A DNA stretch of 64,000 nucleotides from Mycobacterium intermedium. GTDB lineage: Bacteria; Actinomycetota; Actinomycetes; Mycobacteriales; Mycobacteriaceae. Of this stretch, positions 20,033 to 29,241 are shown one piece after another (within the stretch, counting starts at the first letter, position 1; each line of letters starts with the position of its first letter). The stretch covers positions 1-64,000 of the forward strand of contig NZ_MVHT01000032.1 of the NCBI RefSeq assembly GCF_002086275.1. Direction: 5' to 3'. Position numbers and translations under genes: made by a program. The notes below the pieces were generated by a model that saw nothing but the letters and a program-made list of their open reading frames with translations, made no database searches and had not been told where the DNA came from.

Positions 20033-20644
20033 GTGAGCGCTGAGCAGCTGCTGGTGGACCCGGTCGAGGCCGCGCACCGACTGCTGGGCGCGACCATCAC
20101 CGCACGCGGGGTCAGCGGGACCATCGTCGAGGTCGAGGCGTACGGGGGAGTGCCGGACGGTCCGTGGCCGGACGCGGCGGCGCATTCCTACCGCGGTCTA
20201 AGTGGGCGCAACGGTGTCATGTTCGGGCCACCCGGGCGCCTGTACACCTACCGCAGCCACGGCATTCACGTCTGCGCCAATGTTGCCTGCGGACCGGACG
20301 GCACCGCCGCGGCCGTCCTGCTGCGGGCCTGCGCCATCGACAACGGATTGGAGGTCGCCCGCGCCCGGCGCGGCGAGTTGGTGCGTACCGCTGCGCTCGC
20401 ACGCGGCCCCGGCAACCTATGCTCCGCGCTGGGGATCACCATGGACGACAACGGAATCGACTTGTTTGATCCGGATAGCCCGGTGCAGATCAGATTGAAC
20501 GACCCGCTGCCGGCGGTTGCCGGTCCGCGGGTCGGGGTCAGCCAGGCCGCCGACCGGCCGTGGCGATTGTGGGTTGCCGACCGGCCGGAAGTGTCGGCCT
20601 ACCGGCGCAGCCCGCGTGCGCCCGTGCTGGGTGCCAGCGACTGA
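20033..20644 (+). CDS. mpg: 3-methyladenine DNA glycosylase (AAG/MPG family)
   Basis: 203 residues from GTG 20033, the length I recall for M. tuberculosis Mpg. Family motifs: VEVEAYGG (catalytic Glu region), [33 protein letters not shown], and LARGPGNLC near the C-terminus. It removes alkylated purines from DNA as the first step of base-excision repair. Divergent from the efflux operon; the BASS transporter gene converges on it 8 bases downstream. Confidence 0.95.
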   Translation: MSAEQLLVDPVEAAHRLLGATITARGVSGTIVEVEAYGGVPDGPWPDAAAHSYRGLSGRNGVMFGPPGRLYTYRSHGIHVCANVACGPDGTAAAVLLRACAIDNGLEVARARRGELVRTAALARGPGNLCSALGITMDDNGIDLFDPDSPVQIRLNDPLPAVAGPRVGVSQAADRPWRLWVADRPEVSAYRRSPRAPVLGASD

Positions 20645-20652
20645 GGGACGGA

Positions 20653-21540
20653 TCAAACGTCGACGGTGTCGGCGCCGGCGGTGGCGCGATAGGCGGGATC
20701 GAGACGCCGTACGACGAAGAGGAACGTCAGTGCAATGAGCGGAGCGAGCAGGCCGTAAATGGCGGCGGGGGTGGCCATCTCAGCGCTGTTCAGTAGTTGG
20801 GGGCTCAGGGCTATGCCGATCGCCACCACGGCGTTGTGCAGTCCGATCTCCAGGCTGATGGCGATGGACTGACGCGGAGCGAGGCGCATCCAGCGCGGGG
20901 CCAGATAACCGACCGTCAGGCTGACCGCACAGAACAACACCACTGCCGCGCTGAGCACACCGAAATGCTCCCCGACGGTCGTCTGACCGCGAGCCAGACC
21001 CGCGCCTACGGCAACCACCAGCAGCAGCGCCGCGATGACCTTGACCGGGGTTTGCGCCCGCCGAGCCAGGTCGGGAAAGCGATGGCGTATCGCAACGCCG
21101 ATCGCGGTCGGTATCAGCACCAGCGCAAAGACGCTGAAGAACTTGTCGAACTGCAGTGGGATCAGCCGGGACTGGTCCAGGAACCAGTGCATGGAGAACG
21201 CCAGGATCGCCGGGATGGCGAAGATGGACAGGACGGCATTGATGGCGGTCAACGTCAGATTGAGCGCCAGGTCGCCGTTGGCCAGGTGGCTGAGGACGTT
21301 GGCCAGCATGCCGCCCGGGGTGGCCGCCATGAGCATCAGCCCTACGGCCAGCTCCGGCGGCAGATGCAAAGCCTCGGCGATCAGCAGGCATAGCGACGGA
21401 AGCAGCAGCGCCTGACAGATCAACGCGACCAGGAGTGGGCGCCGCAAAGTGGCGGCTCGCCGGAAGTCGGCGACCGTCAGCGTCAGCCCCAGGGCGAGCA
21501 TCACCGCGACGACGACCAGCGGGAAAAAGCGGTTGTCCAT
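20653..21540 (-). CDS. Bile acid:sodium symporter (BASS/SBF) family transporter
   Basis: 295 residues from ATG 21540 ([15 protein letters not shown]). About nine to ten hydrophobic helices; the conserved crossover region [27 protein letters not shown] and the motif [16 protein letters not shown] are typical of the BASS family. The family takes up organic anions such as pantoate, pyruvate or bile acids with Na+; the substrate here cannot be read from sequence. I do not recall a counterpart between mpg and tyrS in H37Rv, so this may be a lineage-specific insertion. The frame is open upstream but without transporter sequence. Confidence 0.88.
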   Translation of the reverse strand: MDNRFFPLVVVAVMLALGLTLTVADFRRAATLRRPLLVALICQALLLPSLCLLIAEALHLPPELAVGLMLMAATPGGMLANVLSHLANGDLALNLTLTAINAVLSIFAIPAILAFSMHWFLDQSRLIPLQFDKFFSVFALVLIPTAIGVAIRHRFPDLARRAQTPVKVIAALLLVVAVGAGLARGQTTVGEHFGVLSAAVVLFCAVSLTVGYLAPRWMRLAPRQSIAISLEIGLHNAVVAIGIALSPQLLNSAEMATPAAIYGLLAPLIALTFLFVVRRLDPAYRATAGADTVDV

Positions 21541-21733
21541 AACGGTTCGAGAGTTTATGGGCGCCGACCTGTGCCCGCGCCGCGATGAGCCGGGGCGCTG
21601 GACTAAACGCCCGGTTCCCACCCGCAATTCGGCTCGAATCTCGCTGAGCGAATGGCCAGGTCCACGGCCACCTACGCGCCTGACTAGCCGCCTGACCCGA
21701 GCCGTCCGCAACCATCCTGGAAGACTCTCTGCC

Positions 21734-23023
21734 ATGGGTAGGGAGTCTTCAGGGATCCTCGACGAGCTGGAATGGCGCGGATTGATCGCGCAATCCACCG
21801 ACCTCGATGCTCTGGCCGCCGAGACGCAGCGCGGCCCGATCACCGTCTATGCCGGTTTCGACCCGACCGCGGCCAGCCTGCACGCGGGGCATCTGGTCCC
21901 GCTGCTCGCCTTGCGGCGTTTCCAGCGCGCTGGACACCGCCCCATCGTGTTGGCGGGCGGTGCCACCGGGATGATCGGCGACCCACGCGAGGTAGGCGAG
22001 CGCACCCTGAACGAAGCCGACGTCGTCGCCGAATGGACCGAGCGGATCCGCGGGCAGCTGGAGCGGTTCGTCGACTTCGACGACACGGGTAAGTCCGGGA
22101 CAGGCGCGATCGTCGAGAACAACCTCGAGTGGACCGCCGCCATGTCGGCCATCGAATTCCTGCGCGACATCGGCAAGCACTTTTCGGTCAACGTGATGCT
22201 GGATCGCGACACCATCAAGCGGCGTCTCGAAGGCGAGGGCATCTCCTACACCGAGTTCAGCTACATGCTGTTGCAGGCCAACGACTACGTCGAGTTGCAC
22301 CGTCGGCACAACTGCACGCTGCAAATCGGCGGTTCGGACCAGTGGGGCAACATCATCGCCGGGGTGCGGTTGGTGCGTCAAAAGCACGGCGCGGCAGTGC
22401 ATGCGCTCACCGTCCCGTTGGTGACCGCGGCCGACGGCACCAAGTTCGGCAAGTCGACCGGCGGCGGCAACCTGTGGCTGGATCCGGAGCTGACCAGCCC
22501 GTACGCCTGGTATCAGTACTTCATCAATACCGCCGACGCGGACGTGATCCGGTACCTGCGCTGGTTCACCTTTCTTTCGGCCGATGAACTCGCCGAGTTG
22601 GAGCAGGCGACGGCGGAGCGTCCCCAACAGCGCGCCGCGCAACGCCGCCTCGCCACCGAGCTCACCGTCTTGGTGCACGGCGAGGCCGCCGCACAAGCGG
22701 TTGAGCACGCCAGCCGGGCGCTGTTCGGCCAAGGTGACTTGGACCGCCTCGATGAGGCGACTTTGGCTGCGGCACTGCGCGAAACGACGGTCGCCGAAAT
22801 CCAGCCCGGTGGCCCGGACGGGATCGTCGACCTGTTGGTCGCTACCGGACTGTCAGCCAGCAAGGGCGCGGCGCGACGTACCATCGCCGAAGGTGGCGTG
22901 TCGGTCAACAACATTCGCGTCGACAGTGACGAATGGACCCCGCAGCCAACGGATTTCCTACACGGCCGCTGGCTGGTGCTACGCCGCGGCAAGCGGAATA
23001 TCGCCGGGGTGGAAAAGCAGTAG
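21734..23023 (+). CDS. tyrS: Tyrosyl-tRNA synthetase
   Basis: 429 residues. Class I motifs HAGH (His50, the HIGH equivalent) and KFGKST (Lys237, the KMSKS equivalent), tyrosine pocket YAGFDPTA and [10 protein letters not shown], and a C-terminal S4-type RNA-binding domain ([18 protein letters not shown]). ATG 21734 gives the family N-terminus [16 protein letters not shown]. The 193 bases upstream hold no T-box-like element that I could recognise. Confidence 0.97.
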   Translation: MGRESSGILDELEWRGLIAQSTDLDALAAETQRGPITVYAGFDPTAASLHAGHLVPLLALRRFQRAGHRPIVLAGGATGMIGDPREVGERTLNEADVVAEWTERIRGQLERFVDFDDTGKSGTGAIVENNLEWTAAMSAIEFLRDIGKHFSVNVMLDRDTIKRRLEGEGISYTEFSYMLLQANDYVELHRRHNCTLQIGGSDQWGNIIAGVRLVRQKHGAAVHALTVPLVTAADGTKFGKSTGGGNLWLDPELTSPYAWYQYFINTADADVIRYLRWFTFLSADELAELEQATAERPQQRAAQRRLATELTVLVHGEAAAQAVEHASRALFGQGDLDRLDEATLAAALRETTVAEIQPGGPDGIVDLLVATGLSASKGAARRTIAEGGVSVNNIRVDSDEWTPQPTDFLHGRWLVLRRGKRNIAGVEKQ

Positions 23024-23103
23024 GCAAGCGCGACGGGCGTTAGAGGGCAAACATTTACCTCACTGTGCCGCGAATGTGACTCTTGTTCGCCACTGTTGTC
23101 ACG

Positions 23104-23487
23104 ATGACCACCGTGCCGTCAGATCGCAAGACACGGACCACTCGAGCCCGGCAGGCCTCGATGCTTCTCGCGTTGACCGCCAGCGTGTTTGGCACCGCGG
23201 GCAGCTGTGCGGCACCGATTCAGGCCGACATCATGGGCAACGCATTCCTCGCGGCTTTGAACAATGCCGGCATCTCCTACGGTCAACCGGTCAGCACGAC
23301 GGCCCTCGGTAGCTCGGTGTGCCCGATGGCGATGCAGCCGAACGGATCCTTCGATGCGATCGCTGACAATTTGTCGGCCGGCAGCGGTATGTCGCCGCAG
23401 ACGGCAAGGTCGTTCACCATCGTCGCCATCGCGACGTACTGCCCAGCGCTGCTGACACCGCTGCTGCCCGACCGGCTGCAGGCTTAG
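23104..23487 (+). CDS. lprJ: Probable lipoprotein LprJ, DUF732 domain
   Basis: 127 residues from ATG 23104; TTG 23083 is a longer alternative. A short charged N-terminus, hydrophobic stretch MLLALTASVFGT and a relaxed lipobox AGSC (Cys35) suggest export and lipidation. The mature part is the DUF732 fold, with a conserved Cys pair (SSVC and ATYC) likely to form a disulfide. In M. tuberculosis the orthologue has been linked to signalling through the KdpD sensor. Monocistronic by appearance, between tyrS and the TPR gene. Confidence 0.85.
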   Translation: MTTVPSDRKTRTTRARQASMLLALTASVFGTAGSCAAPIQADIMGNAFLAALNNAGISYGQPVSTTALGSSVCPMAMQPNGSFDAIADNLSAGSGMSPQTARSFTIVAIATYCPALLTPLLPDRLQA

Positions 23488-23527
23488 CCAGGCCTAGCCC
23501 CCACCCACGCGTCGACAGGGATACCCG

Positions 23528-23533
23528 TAACCT
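23528..23533 (+). promoter_or_regulatory. Candidate -10 element giving a leaderless start
   Basis: TAACCT fits the mycobacterial TANNNT -10. It lies 7 bases before the GTG at 23541, which has no Shine-Dalgarno. A leaderless mRNA beginning at or next to the GTG would explain both facts. No convincing -35. Confidence 0.4.
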
Positions 23534-23540
23534 CATCTAA

Positions 23541-24362
23541 GTGGTCGACGACAGGCATAGTCGCGGGGGCGAGCGACCGCGGCGGCCGGCGTCAGGAGGG
23601 TCGGCGCGCGGCGGTCGGAACAATGGTTCTTGGTCCGGTCCGGGCCGGGCGCGTCCCGCTCAGCCCAGGGGCGGCCCGGACGACGGCAAGCGTCCCCTCG
23701 AGCCGGGCCCGCCAATCCCAGACGGCATCGAGGCAAAGCAGCTGTCGCCGGAGATCCGGCGCGAACTGAGCACCTTGGACCGTGCCACGGCCGACGCCGT
23801 GGCGCGGCATTTGGTTGCCGCGGGTCACTTGCTCGACGAAGACCCCCAAACCGCTCTCAGTCACGCGCGTGCGGCCCGGGCGCGATCGAGCCGGATCGCC
23901 GCCATTCGCGAAGCCGTCGGAATCGCCGCCTACCACTGCGGCGACTGGTCCCAGGCGCTGGCCGAACTGCGGGCCGCCCGCAGGATGGGCAGCAAATCCT
24001 CGTTGCTCGCGCTCATTGCCGACTGCGAACGCGGCCTCGGCCGGCCCGAGCGTGCGATCGAACTGGCCCGGGGCGCCGAAGCTGCCGAACTCAGCGGCGA
24101 CGACGCCGACGAGTTGCGCATCGTGGCCGCCGGTGCACGCGCCGACCTCGGACAGCTGGAGCAGGCACTGACGGTGCTGTCGACACCGCAGCTCGACCCC
24201 GCCCGTACCGGTTCGACCGCGGCACGGCTGTTCTACGCCTACGCCGAAACACTGCTCGCCCTGGGCCGCGACGACGAGGCGCTGCAGTGGTTCCTGCGAT
24301 CCGCCGCTGCCGACACCGAAGGCGTGACCGACGCCGAAGACCGCGTCGGAGAGCTCGGCTGA
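23541..24362 (+). CDS. TPR-repeat protein (Rv1691-like)
   Basis: 273 residues. Residues 1-65 are low-complexity, rich in Arg, Gly and Pro. The rest is alpha-helical with TPR-like pairs (AVGIAAYHCGDWSQALAELRAARRM; LFYAYAETLLALGRDDEALQWFLRSAA). No enzymatic motif. First gene of a run with the phosphatase, a small protein, tlyA, nadK and recN; the next start abuts its stop. A scaffold role is likely, with partner unknown. Confidence 0.85.
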   Translation: MVDDRHSRGGERPRRPASGGSARGGRNNGSWSGPGRARPAQPRGGPDDGKRPLEPGPPIPDGIEAKQLSPEIRRELSTLDRATADAVARHLVAAGHLLDEDPQTALSHARAARARSSRIAAIREAVGIAAYHCGDWSQALAELRAARRMGSKSSLLALIADCERGLGRPERAIELARGAEAAELSGDDADELRIVAAGARADLGQLEQALTVLSTPQLDPARTGSTAARLFYAYAETLLALGRDDEALQWFLRSAAADTEGVTDAEDRVGELG

Positions 24363-25373
24363 ATGGGAACCATTGCGCAGCAATATGATTGCTTGCTGAT
24401 CGATCTGGACGGAACGGTGTTCCGCGGGCGTCGGCCCACCGATGGCGCGGTCGAAGTGCTCGACGAGGTACAAAGCCGCAAGCTGTTCGTCACCAACAAC
24501 GCCTCCCGTAGCGCCGACGAAGTCGCCGACCATCTGCGCGAGCTCGGCTTCGCCGTAACCGCCGACGACGTGGTCACCAGCGCCCAGAGCGCCGCCCGCC
24601 TGCTCGCCGATCGGGTGCCACCGGGTTCGAAAGTGTTGATCGTCGGCACCGACGCGCTGGCCGGCGAGATCAGCGCGGTCGGGCTGCAGCCGGTACGCAA
24701 GTACGACGACGACCCCGTTGCCGTCGTTCAGGGTCTGTCGATGACGCTGGGTTGGCCGGATCTCGCGGAAGCGGCGTTGGCCATTCGGGCCGGTGCGCTG
24801 TGGGTGGCGGCCAACGTGGACCCGACCCTGCCCACCGAGCGAGGTTTGTTGCCCGGCAACGGATCTCTGGTCGCCGCGCTGCGCGCCGCCACGGGCGCCG
24901 AGCCAGAAGTAGCCGGCAAGCCCGCGCCGCAACTCATGAACGACGCGGTGGGCCGCGGTGACTTCAGAGCGCCGCTGGTGGTCGGCGACCGCCTGGACAC
25001 CGACATCGAGGGCGCCAACAACGCGGGATTGCCGAGTCTGATGGTGCTGAGCGGGGTGAATACCGCGCGCGACGCCGTCTACGCCGAACCGATTCGGCGG
25101 CCCACCTACATCGCTCACGATCTGCGCTGCCTGCGTAAGGACGGCGACCTCCTCAAGGTGGGTCCGCAGCCGGGCTGGCGGGTAGAGGTCGACTCCGGAG
25201 CGGTGCGGGTGCGCGCGGACGGAGAGCGGCCTGGCGATGACCTGTCGGTGGTGCGTGCGGTTGCCAGCGCGGTATGGGGCGCGCAGCTGGACGGCGAGTC
25301 ATTCACCGTCGAGGCAGGCGACGCGCAGGCCCGCGAAGTCCTGCAACGCTGGTCGCTGCTGCATGACACGTAG
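24363..25373 (+). CDS. HAD phosphatase, glycerol-3-phosphate phosphatase (Rv1692-like)
   Basis: 336 residues. HAD motif I DLDGT with Asp14 nucleophile and Asp16; motif II FVTNNAS; Lys of motif III in GKPAPQLM; motif IV GDRLDTDIEGANNAG. The NagD-like type IIA cap and a C-terminal extension of about 90 residues match the M. tuberculosis enzyme, reported as a D-glycerol-3-phosphate phosphatase acting in glycerophospholipid recycling. ATG directly follows the preceding TGA. Confidence 0.93.
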   Translation: MGTIAQQYDCLLIDLDGTVFRGRRPTDGAVEVLDEVQSRKLFVTNNASRSADEVADHLRELGFAVTADDVVTSAQSAARLLADRVPPGSKVLIVGTDALAGEISAVGLQPVRKYDDDPVAVVQGLSMTLGWPDLAEAALAIRAGALWVAANVDPTLPTERGLLPGNGSLVAALRAATGAEPEVAGKPAPQLMNDAVGRGDFRAPLVVGDRLDTDIEGANNAGLPSLMVLSGVNTARDAVYAEPIRRPTYIAHDLRCLRKDGDLLKVGPQPGWRVEVDSGAVRVRADGERPGDDLSVVRAVASAVWGAQLDGESFTVEAGDAQAREVLQRWSLLHDT

Positions 25374-25387
25374 TCGGTGACTACCGT

Positions 25388-25573
25388 ATGAATCCAATGA
25401 CTATCGATCCTGATCAGATTCGCGCCGAAATCGAGGCGTTGGTTGCCCAGTTGCCGGAGGTGGCGGACGCCCCGAACGGCCCCTCGCTTGCCGAGCTCGA
25501 AGACATCGCACGACGCCTCTCCGAGGCGCACGACGTGTTGCTGCAAGCCCTGGAATCCGCGGAGAAAGGCTGA
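25388..25573 (+). CDS. Small acidic helical protein (Rv1693-like)
   Basis: 61 residues from ATG 25388; ATG 25397 is an alternative start. Acidic, predicted helical throughout, with heptad-like EIEALVAQLPEV and LEDIARRLSEAHDVLLQAL, which suggests a small helical hairpin. No known function. It lies in the operon between the phosphatase and tlyA, 8 bases before the latter. Confidence 0.75.
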   Translation: MNPMTIDPDQIRAEIEALVAQLPEVADAPNGPSLAELEDIARRLSEAHDVLLQALESAEKG

Positions 25574-25581
25574 GTGCCTGC

Positions 25582-26391
25582 ATGGCACGGCGTGCCCGCG
25601 TCGACGCCGAGCTGGTTCGGCGGGGACTGGCGCGATCCCGTCAGCAGGCCGCGGAGTTGATCGGCGCCGGCAAGGTCCGCATCGACGGTCTGCCGGCGGT
25701 CAAGCCCGCGACCGCGGTGGACGTCACCGCGGCCCTGACCGTCATCACCGACGGGGAACGCAGCTGGGTCTCGCGGGGAGCGCACAAGCTCATCGGAGCG
25801 CTGGATGCCTTCGCGGTCCCGGTGGCCGGTCGGCGGTGCCTGGATGCGGGCGCCTCCACCGGAGGATTCACCGAGGTGCTGCTCGACCGTGGCGCGGCCC
25901 AGGTGGTCGCCGCCGACGTCGGGTACGGCCAACTGGCGTGGTCGCTGCGCAACGATCCGCGCGTCGTGGTGGTCGAGCGGACCAACGCGCGAGACCTGGT
26001 ACCGGAGGCCATCGGCGGACCGGTCGATCTGGTGGTGGCCGACCTGTCCTTCATCTCGTTGGCCACCGTGTTGCCCGCGCTGGTTGGCTGCGCTTTGCCG
26101 GACGCCGATATCGTTCCCATGGTGAAACCGCAGTTTGAAGTCGGTAAAGGCCAGGTCGGCCCGGGTGGGGTGGTCCACGACCCGGCGCTGCGCGCTGACG
26201 CGGTGCTCGCGGTGGCCCATCGCGCGACAGATCTGGGCTGGCACACTGTCGGGGTGACGGCGAGCCCGTTGCCCGGCCCGTCGGGCAACGTCGAATACTT
26301 CCTGTGGTTGCGCGCCCAGACCGATCGTGGCCTCGCTGGCGATGATCTGACGGAGGCCGTCGCGCGGGCTGTCCGGGAGGGGCCGCAGTGA
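25582..26391 (+). CDS. tlyA: rRNA 2'-O-methyltransferase TlyA (16S/23S)
   Basis: 269 residues. S4 RNA-binding domain at 1-65 ([22 protein letters not shown]), then an FtsJ-like SAM-dependent domain: SAM motif [29 protein letters not shown] and VKPQFEVG, which supply the K-D-K-E type catalytic residues. TlyA methylates C1409 of 16S and C1920 of 23S rRNA; its loss gives capreomycin/viomycin resistance in M. tuberculosis. The gene is intact here. The stop overlaps the nadK GTG (GTGA). Confidence 0.97.
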   Translation: MARRARVDAELVRRGLARSRQQAAELIGAGKVRIDGLPAVKPATAVDVTAALTVITDGERSWVSRGAHKLIGALDAFAVPVAGRRCLDAGASTGGFTEVLLDRGAAQVVAADVGYGQLAWSLRNDPRVVVVERTNARDLVPEAIGGPVDLVVADLSFISLATVLPALVGCALPDADIVPMVKPQFEVGKGQVGPGGVVHDPALRADAVLAVAHRATDLGWHTVGVTASPLPGPSGNVEYFLWLRAQTDRGLAGDDLTEAVARAVREGPQ

Positions 26392-27308
26392 CCGCAGAGC
26401 GGAACGTCCTTCTGGTGGTGCACACCGGGCGAGACGAGGCGACCGAGACGGCGCGCCGGGTGGAGAAAGTGCTGAGCGACAACGGCATTGGCTTGCGTGC
26501 GCTATCCGCCGAAGCGGTCGACCGGGGACCGCTGCAGCTGAACCCGGAGGACATGCGGGTGCTGGGCGTCAACATCGAGGTTGTCGCCGAGCCACACGCC
26601 GCCGAAGGTTGTGAACTGGTCATGGTTCTCGGTGGCGACGGGACCTTCCTGCGGGCCGCAGAGCTGGCACGCAACGCCGACATCCCCGTGTTGGGGGTCA
26701 ACCTGGGCCGCATCGGGTTCCTCGCCGAAGCCGAGGCCGAACACATCGACGCGGTGCTCGAGCATGTCGTCGCGCGTGATTACCGGGTGGAAGACCGGCT
26801 GACTCTGGACGTGGCGGTTTGTCAGCAGGGCGCCGTCATCCAACGGGGATGGGCACTGAACGAAGCGAGCCTGGAGAAGGGTCCGCGACTGGGTGTGCTG
26901 GGGGTCGTGATCGAGATCGACGGTCGGCCCGTGTCGACCTTCGGCTGCGATGGGGTGCTGGTGTCCACGCCGACCGGATCCACCGCGTACGCGTTCTCGG
27001 CGGGCGGTCCGGTGCTGTGGCCCGATCTTGAGGCAATCCTGGTGGTACCCAACAACGCTCACGCACTCTTCGGCCGACCGATGGTGACCAGCCCGGATGC
27101 GTGCATAGCCATCGAGATCGAGGCGGAGGGACACGACGCCCTGCTGTTCTGCGACGGGCGCCGCGAAATGCTGGTGCCGGCCGGCAGCCGGGTCGAGATC
27201 ACTCGTTCCGCCACACCGGTGAAATGGGCCAGGCTGGACAGCGCGCCGTTCACCGACCGCCTGGTGCGAAAATTCCGGTTGCCCGTGACAGGTTGGCGTG
27301 GGAAGTAA
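26388..27308 (+). CDS. nadK: NAD kinase
   Basis: 306 residues. Signature [21 protein letters not shown] and the second motif [15 protein letters not shown] of ATP/polyphosphate NAD kinases. Makes NADP from NAD. GTG start overlaps the tlyA stop by 4 bases, and recN begins 3 bases after its stop, so the three are translationally linked. Also called ppnK. Confidence 0.97.
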   Translation: MTAERNVLLVVHTGRDEATETARRVEKVLSDNGIGLRALSAEAVDRGPLQLNPEDMRVLGVNIEVVAEPHAAEGCELVMVLGGDGTFLRAAELARNADIPVLGVNLGRIGFLAEAEAEHIDAVLEHVVARDYRVEDRLTLDVAVCQQGAVIQRGWALNEASLEKGPRLGVLGVVIEIDGRPVSTFGCDGVLVSTPTGSTAYAFSAGGPVLWPDLEAILVVPNNAHALFGRPMVTSPDACIAIEIEAEGHDALLFCDGRREMLVPAGSRVEITRSATPVKWARLDSAPFTDRLVRKFRLPVTGWRGK

Positions 27309-27311
27309 CCG

Positions 27312-29069
27312 TTGCTTACCGAGATTCGCATCGAGTCGCTGGGTGCCATCAGCGTCGCGACCGCCGAGTTCGGCCGCGGCCTGACCGTACTGACCGGCGA
27401 GACCGGTACCGGCAAGACCATGGTGGTGACCAGCCTGCATCTGCTCGGCGGAGCCCGTGCCGACGCCACCCGCGTGCGATCCGGCGCCGAGCGCGCTGTC
27501 GTCGAAGGCCGTTTCACCACCACGGATCTCGACGATGCAACGGCCGCACAACTGGACGCCATCCTGGATTCGTCGGGAGCCGAGCGTGACGAGGACGGCA
27601 GCGTGATCGCGCTGCGTTCGGTCAGCCGCGACGGACCGTCTCGCGCCTACCTCGGCGGGCGCAGTGTGCCCGCCAAGTCGCTGAGCGGCTTCACCAACGA
27701 ACTGCTCACCCTGCACGGCCAGAACGACCAGCTGCGACTGATGCGGCCCGACGAGCAGCGCGGCGCGCTGGACCGGTTCGCGGGTGCCGCGCCCGCCCTG
27801 GAGCGGTACCGCAAGCTGCGCGACGAGTGGCTGTCGGCGCGGCGCGACCTCACCGACCGCCGCAACCGCGCCCGGGAACTCGCTCAAGAAGCGGATCGGT
27901 TGAAATTCGCGCTGAACGAGATCGACACCGTCGACCCCCAACCGGGCGAGGACGACGCGCTGGTCAACGACATCGTTCGGCTCTCGGAACTGGACGCGTT
28001 GCGCGAAGCCGCGCTCGGGGCACGGGCGGCGTTGAGCGGCAGCACCGACGACGGGGAGGGATTCGGGGCCGCCGACTGGCTGGGACGGGCCCGGACCGCG
28101 CTGGAATCCACGGACGACACCACCCTGCAGGCATTGGCCGCACAGATCGGCGAGGCACTCACCATGGTCGTCGACGCCGCCGCCGAACTGGGCGACTATC
28201 TGGACGGATTGCCGGCCGATGCCAGCTCGCTGGACGCCAAACTGGCTCGCCAGGCTGAGCTGCGCACGCTGACCCGCAAGTACGCCGCCGACATCGACGG
28301 GGTGTTGCGCTGGGCGGAAGAAGCACGCGCGAAGCTGGCGCAGCTCGACGTCTCCGAGGAGGGATTGGCGGCCCTCGAACGCCGCGCCGACGAACTTGCC
28401 GGCAAGGTGGCCCAGGCCGCGGTCGATCTGAGCAAGATCCGGCGCAAGGCCGCCAAGCGGTTGGCCAAAGAGGTGACCGCGGAGCTCGCCGGACTGGCCA
28501 TGGCCGACGCCGAGTTCACCATCGGCGTCACCGCAGACACCGCGGACCAGGACGATCCCGCCGCCCTTCGGCTGCCCACTGGTGAGCTGGTCCGCGCCGG
28601 CGGCGACGGCATCGACCAGGTCGAGTTCGGTTTCGCAGCGCACCGCGGGATGACGGTGTTGCCGCTGGCCAAGAGCGCCTCGGGCGGCGAGCTGTCCCGG
28701 GTGATGCTGGCGTTGGAGGTGGTCCTCGCCACCTCCGGGTTGGTGGCCAGCGGCACCACCATGGTGTTCGACGAGGTGGACGCCGGCGTCGGCGGGTGGG
28801 CCGCCGTGCAGATCGGGCGGCGGCTGGCGCGGCTGGCCCGCACCCACCAGGTCATCGTCGTCACGCACTTGCCCCAGGTAGCCGCCTACGCCGATGTCCA
28901 CTTGATGGTGCACAGCACGGGTCGCAACGGTGCCAGCGGCGTCCGGCGCCTGACCGATGACGACCGGGTGGCGGAGTTGGCCCGCATGCTGGCCGGCCTC
29001 GGTGAGTCCGACAGCGGCCGCGCCCACGCCCGCGAACTTCTCGACGCCGCCCAGCGCGACGAGATCTGA
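27312..29069 (+). CDS. recN: DNA repair protein RecN
   Basis: 585 residues from TTG 27312. SMC-like ATPase: Walker A GETGTGKT near the N-terminus, LHGQNDQLRLM, a long coiled-coil middle (about 150-350), signature SGGELSRVMLALEVV and Walker B MVFDEVDAGVGG, D-loop and H-loop at the C-terminus. Acts in recombinational double-strand break repair. The TTG start keeps the family N-terminus LTEIRIESLGAI and lies 3 bases after nadK. Confidence 0.96.
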   Translation: MLTEIRIESLGAISVATAEFGRGLTVLTGETGTGKTMVVTSLHLLGGARADATRVRSGAERAVVEGRFTTTDLDDATAAQLDAILDSSGAERDEDGSVIALRSVSRDGPSRAYLGGRSVPAKSLSGFTNELLTLHGQNDQLRLMRPDEQRGALDRFAGAAPALERYRKLRDEWLSARRDLTDRRNRARELAQEADRLKFALNEIDTVDPQPGEDDALVNDIVRLSELDALREAALGARAALSGSTDDGEGFGAADWLGRARTALESTDDTTLQALAAQIGEALTMVVDAAAELGDYLDGLPADASSLDAKLARQAELRTLTRKYAADIDGVLRWAEEARAKLAQLDVSEEGLAALERRADELAGKVAQAAVDLSKIRRKAAKRLAKEVTAELAGLAMADAEFTIGVTADTADQDDPAALRLPTGELVRAGGDGIDQVEFGFAAHRGMTVLPLAKSASGGELSRVMLALEVVLATSGLVASGTTMVFDEVDAGVGGWAAVQIGRRLARLARTHQVIVVTHLPQVAAYADVHLMVHSTGRNGASGVRRLTDDDRVAELARMLAGLGESDSGRAHARELLDAAQRDEI

Positions 29070-29079
29070 ATTTCCTGTC

Positions 29080-29143
29080 CGGCGAGCGTGCGTGTCTGTA
29101 CACGGCACGCCGCCGAACCCCGTACAACCGCGCACGCTCGCCG
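29080..29143. repeat. Inverted repeat with perfect 13-base arms downstream of recN
   Basis: CGGCGAGCGTGCG (29080-29092) and CGCACGCTCGCCG (29131-29143) are exact inverted copies around a 38-base loop, 11 bases after the recN stop. It may act as a transcription end for the operon. The same GCGAGCGTGCG core is, as I recall, common in mycobacterial intergenic DNA, so it may be a dispersed repeat. No T-run follows. Confidence 0.55.
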
Positions 29144-29241
29144 TGGGGCAATTGTTACGAAAGTGACGCTATGCAACTAATGGTGCAGATGTTACGGCGC
29201 GCCTCCACGATCCGCGCGCGCTTCGCGGACAGAATCCCCCC

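Noticed and set aside
21541-21733. Possible T-box or attenuator upstream of tyrS
   Set aside because: No T-box sequence, specifier loop or clear terminator could be recognised.
26502-29135. 877-codon minus-strand frame antisense to nadK and recN
   Set aside because: nadK and recN are certain on the plus strand; the shadow is Gln/Gly/Arg-rich with no domain.
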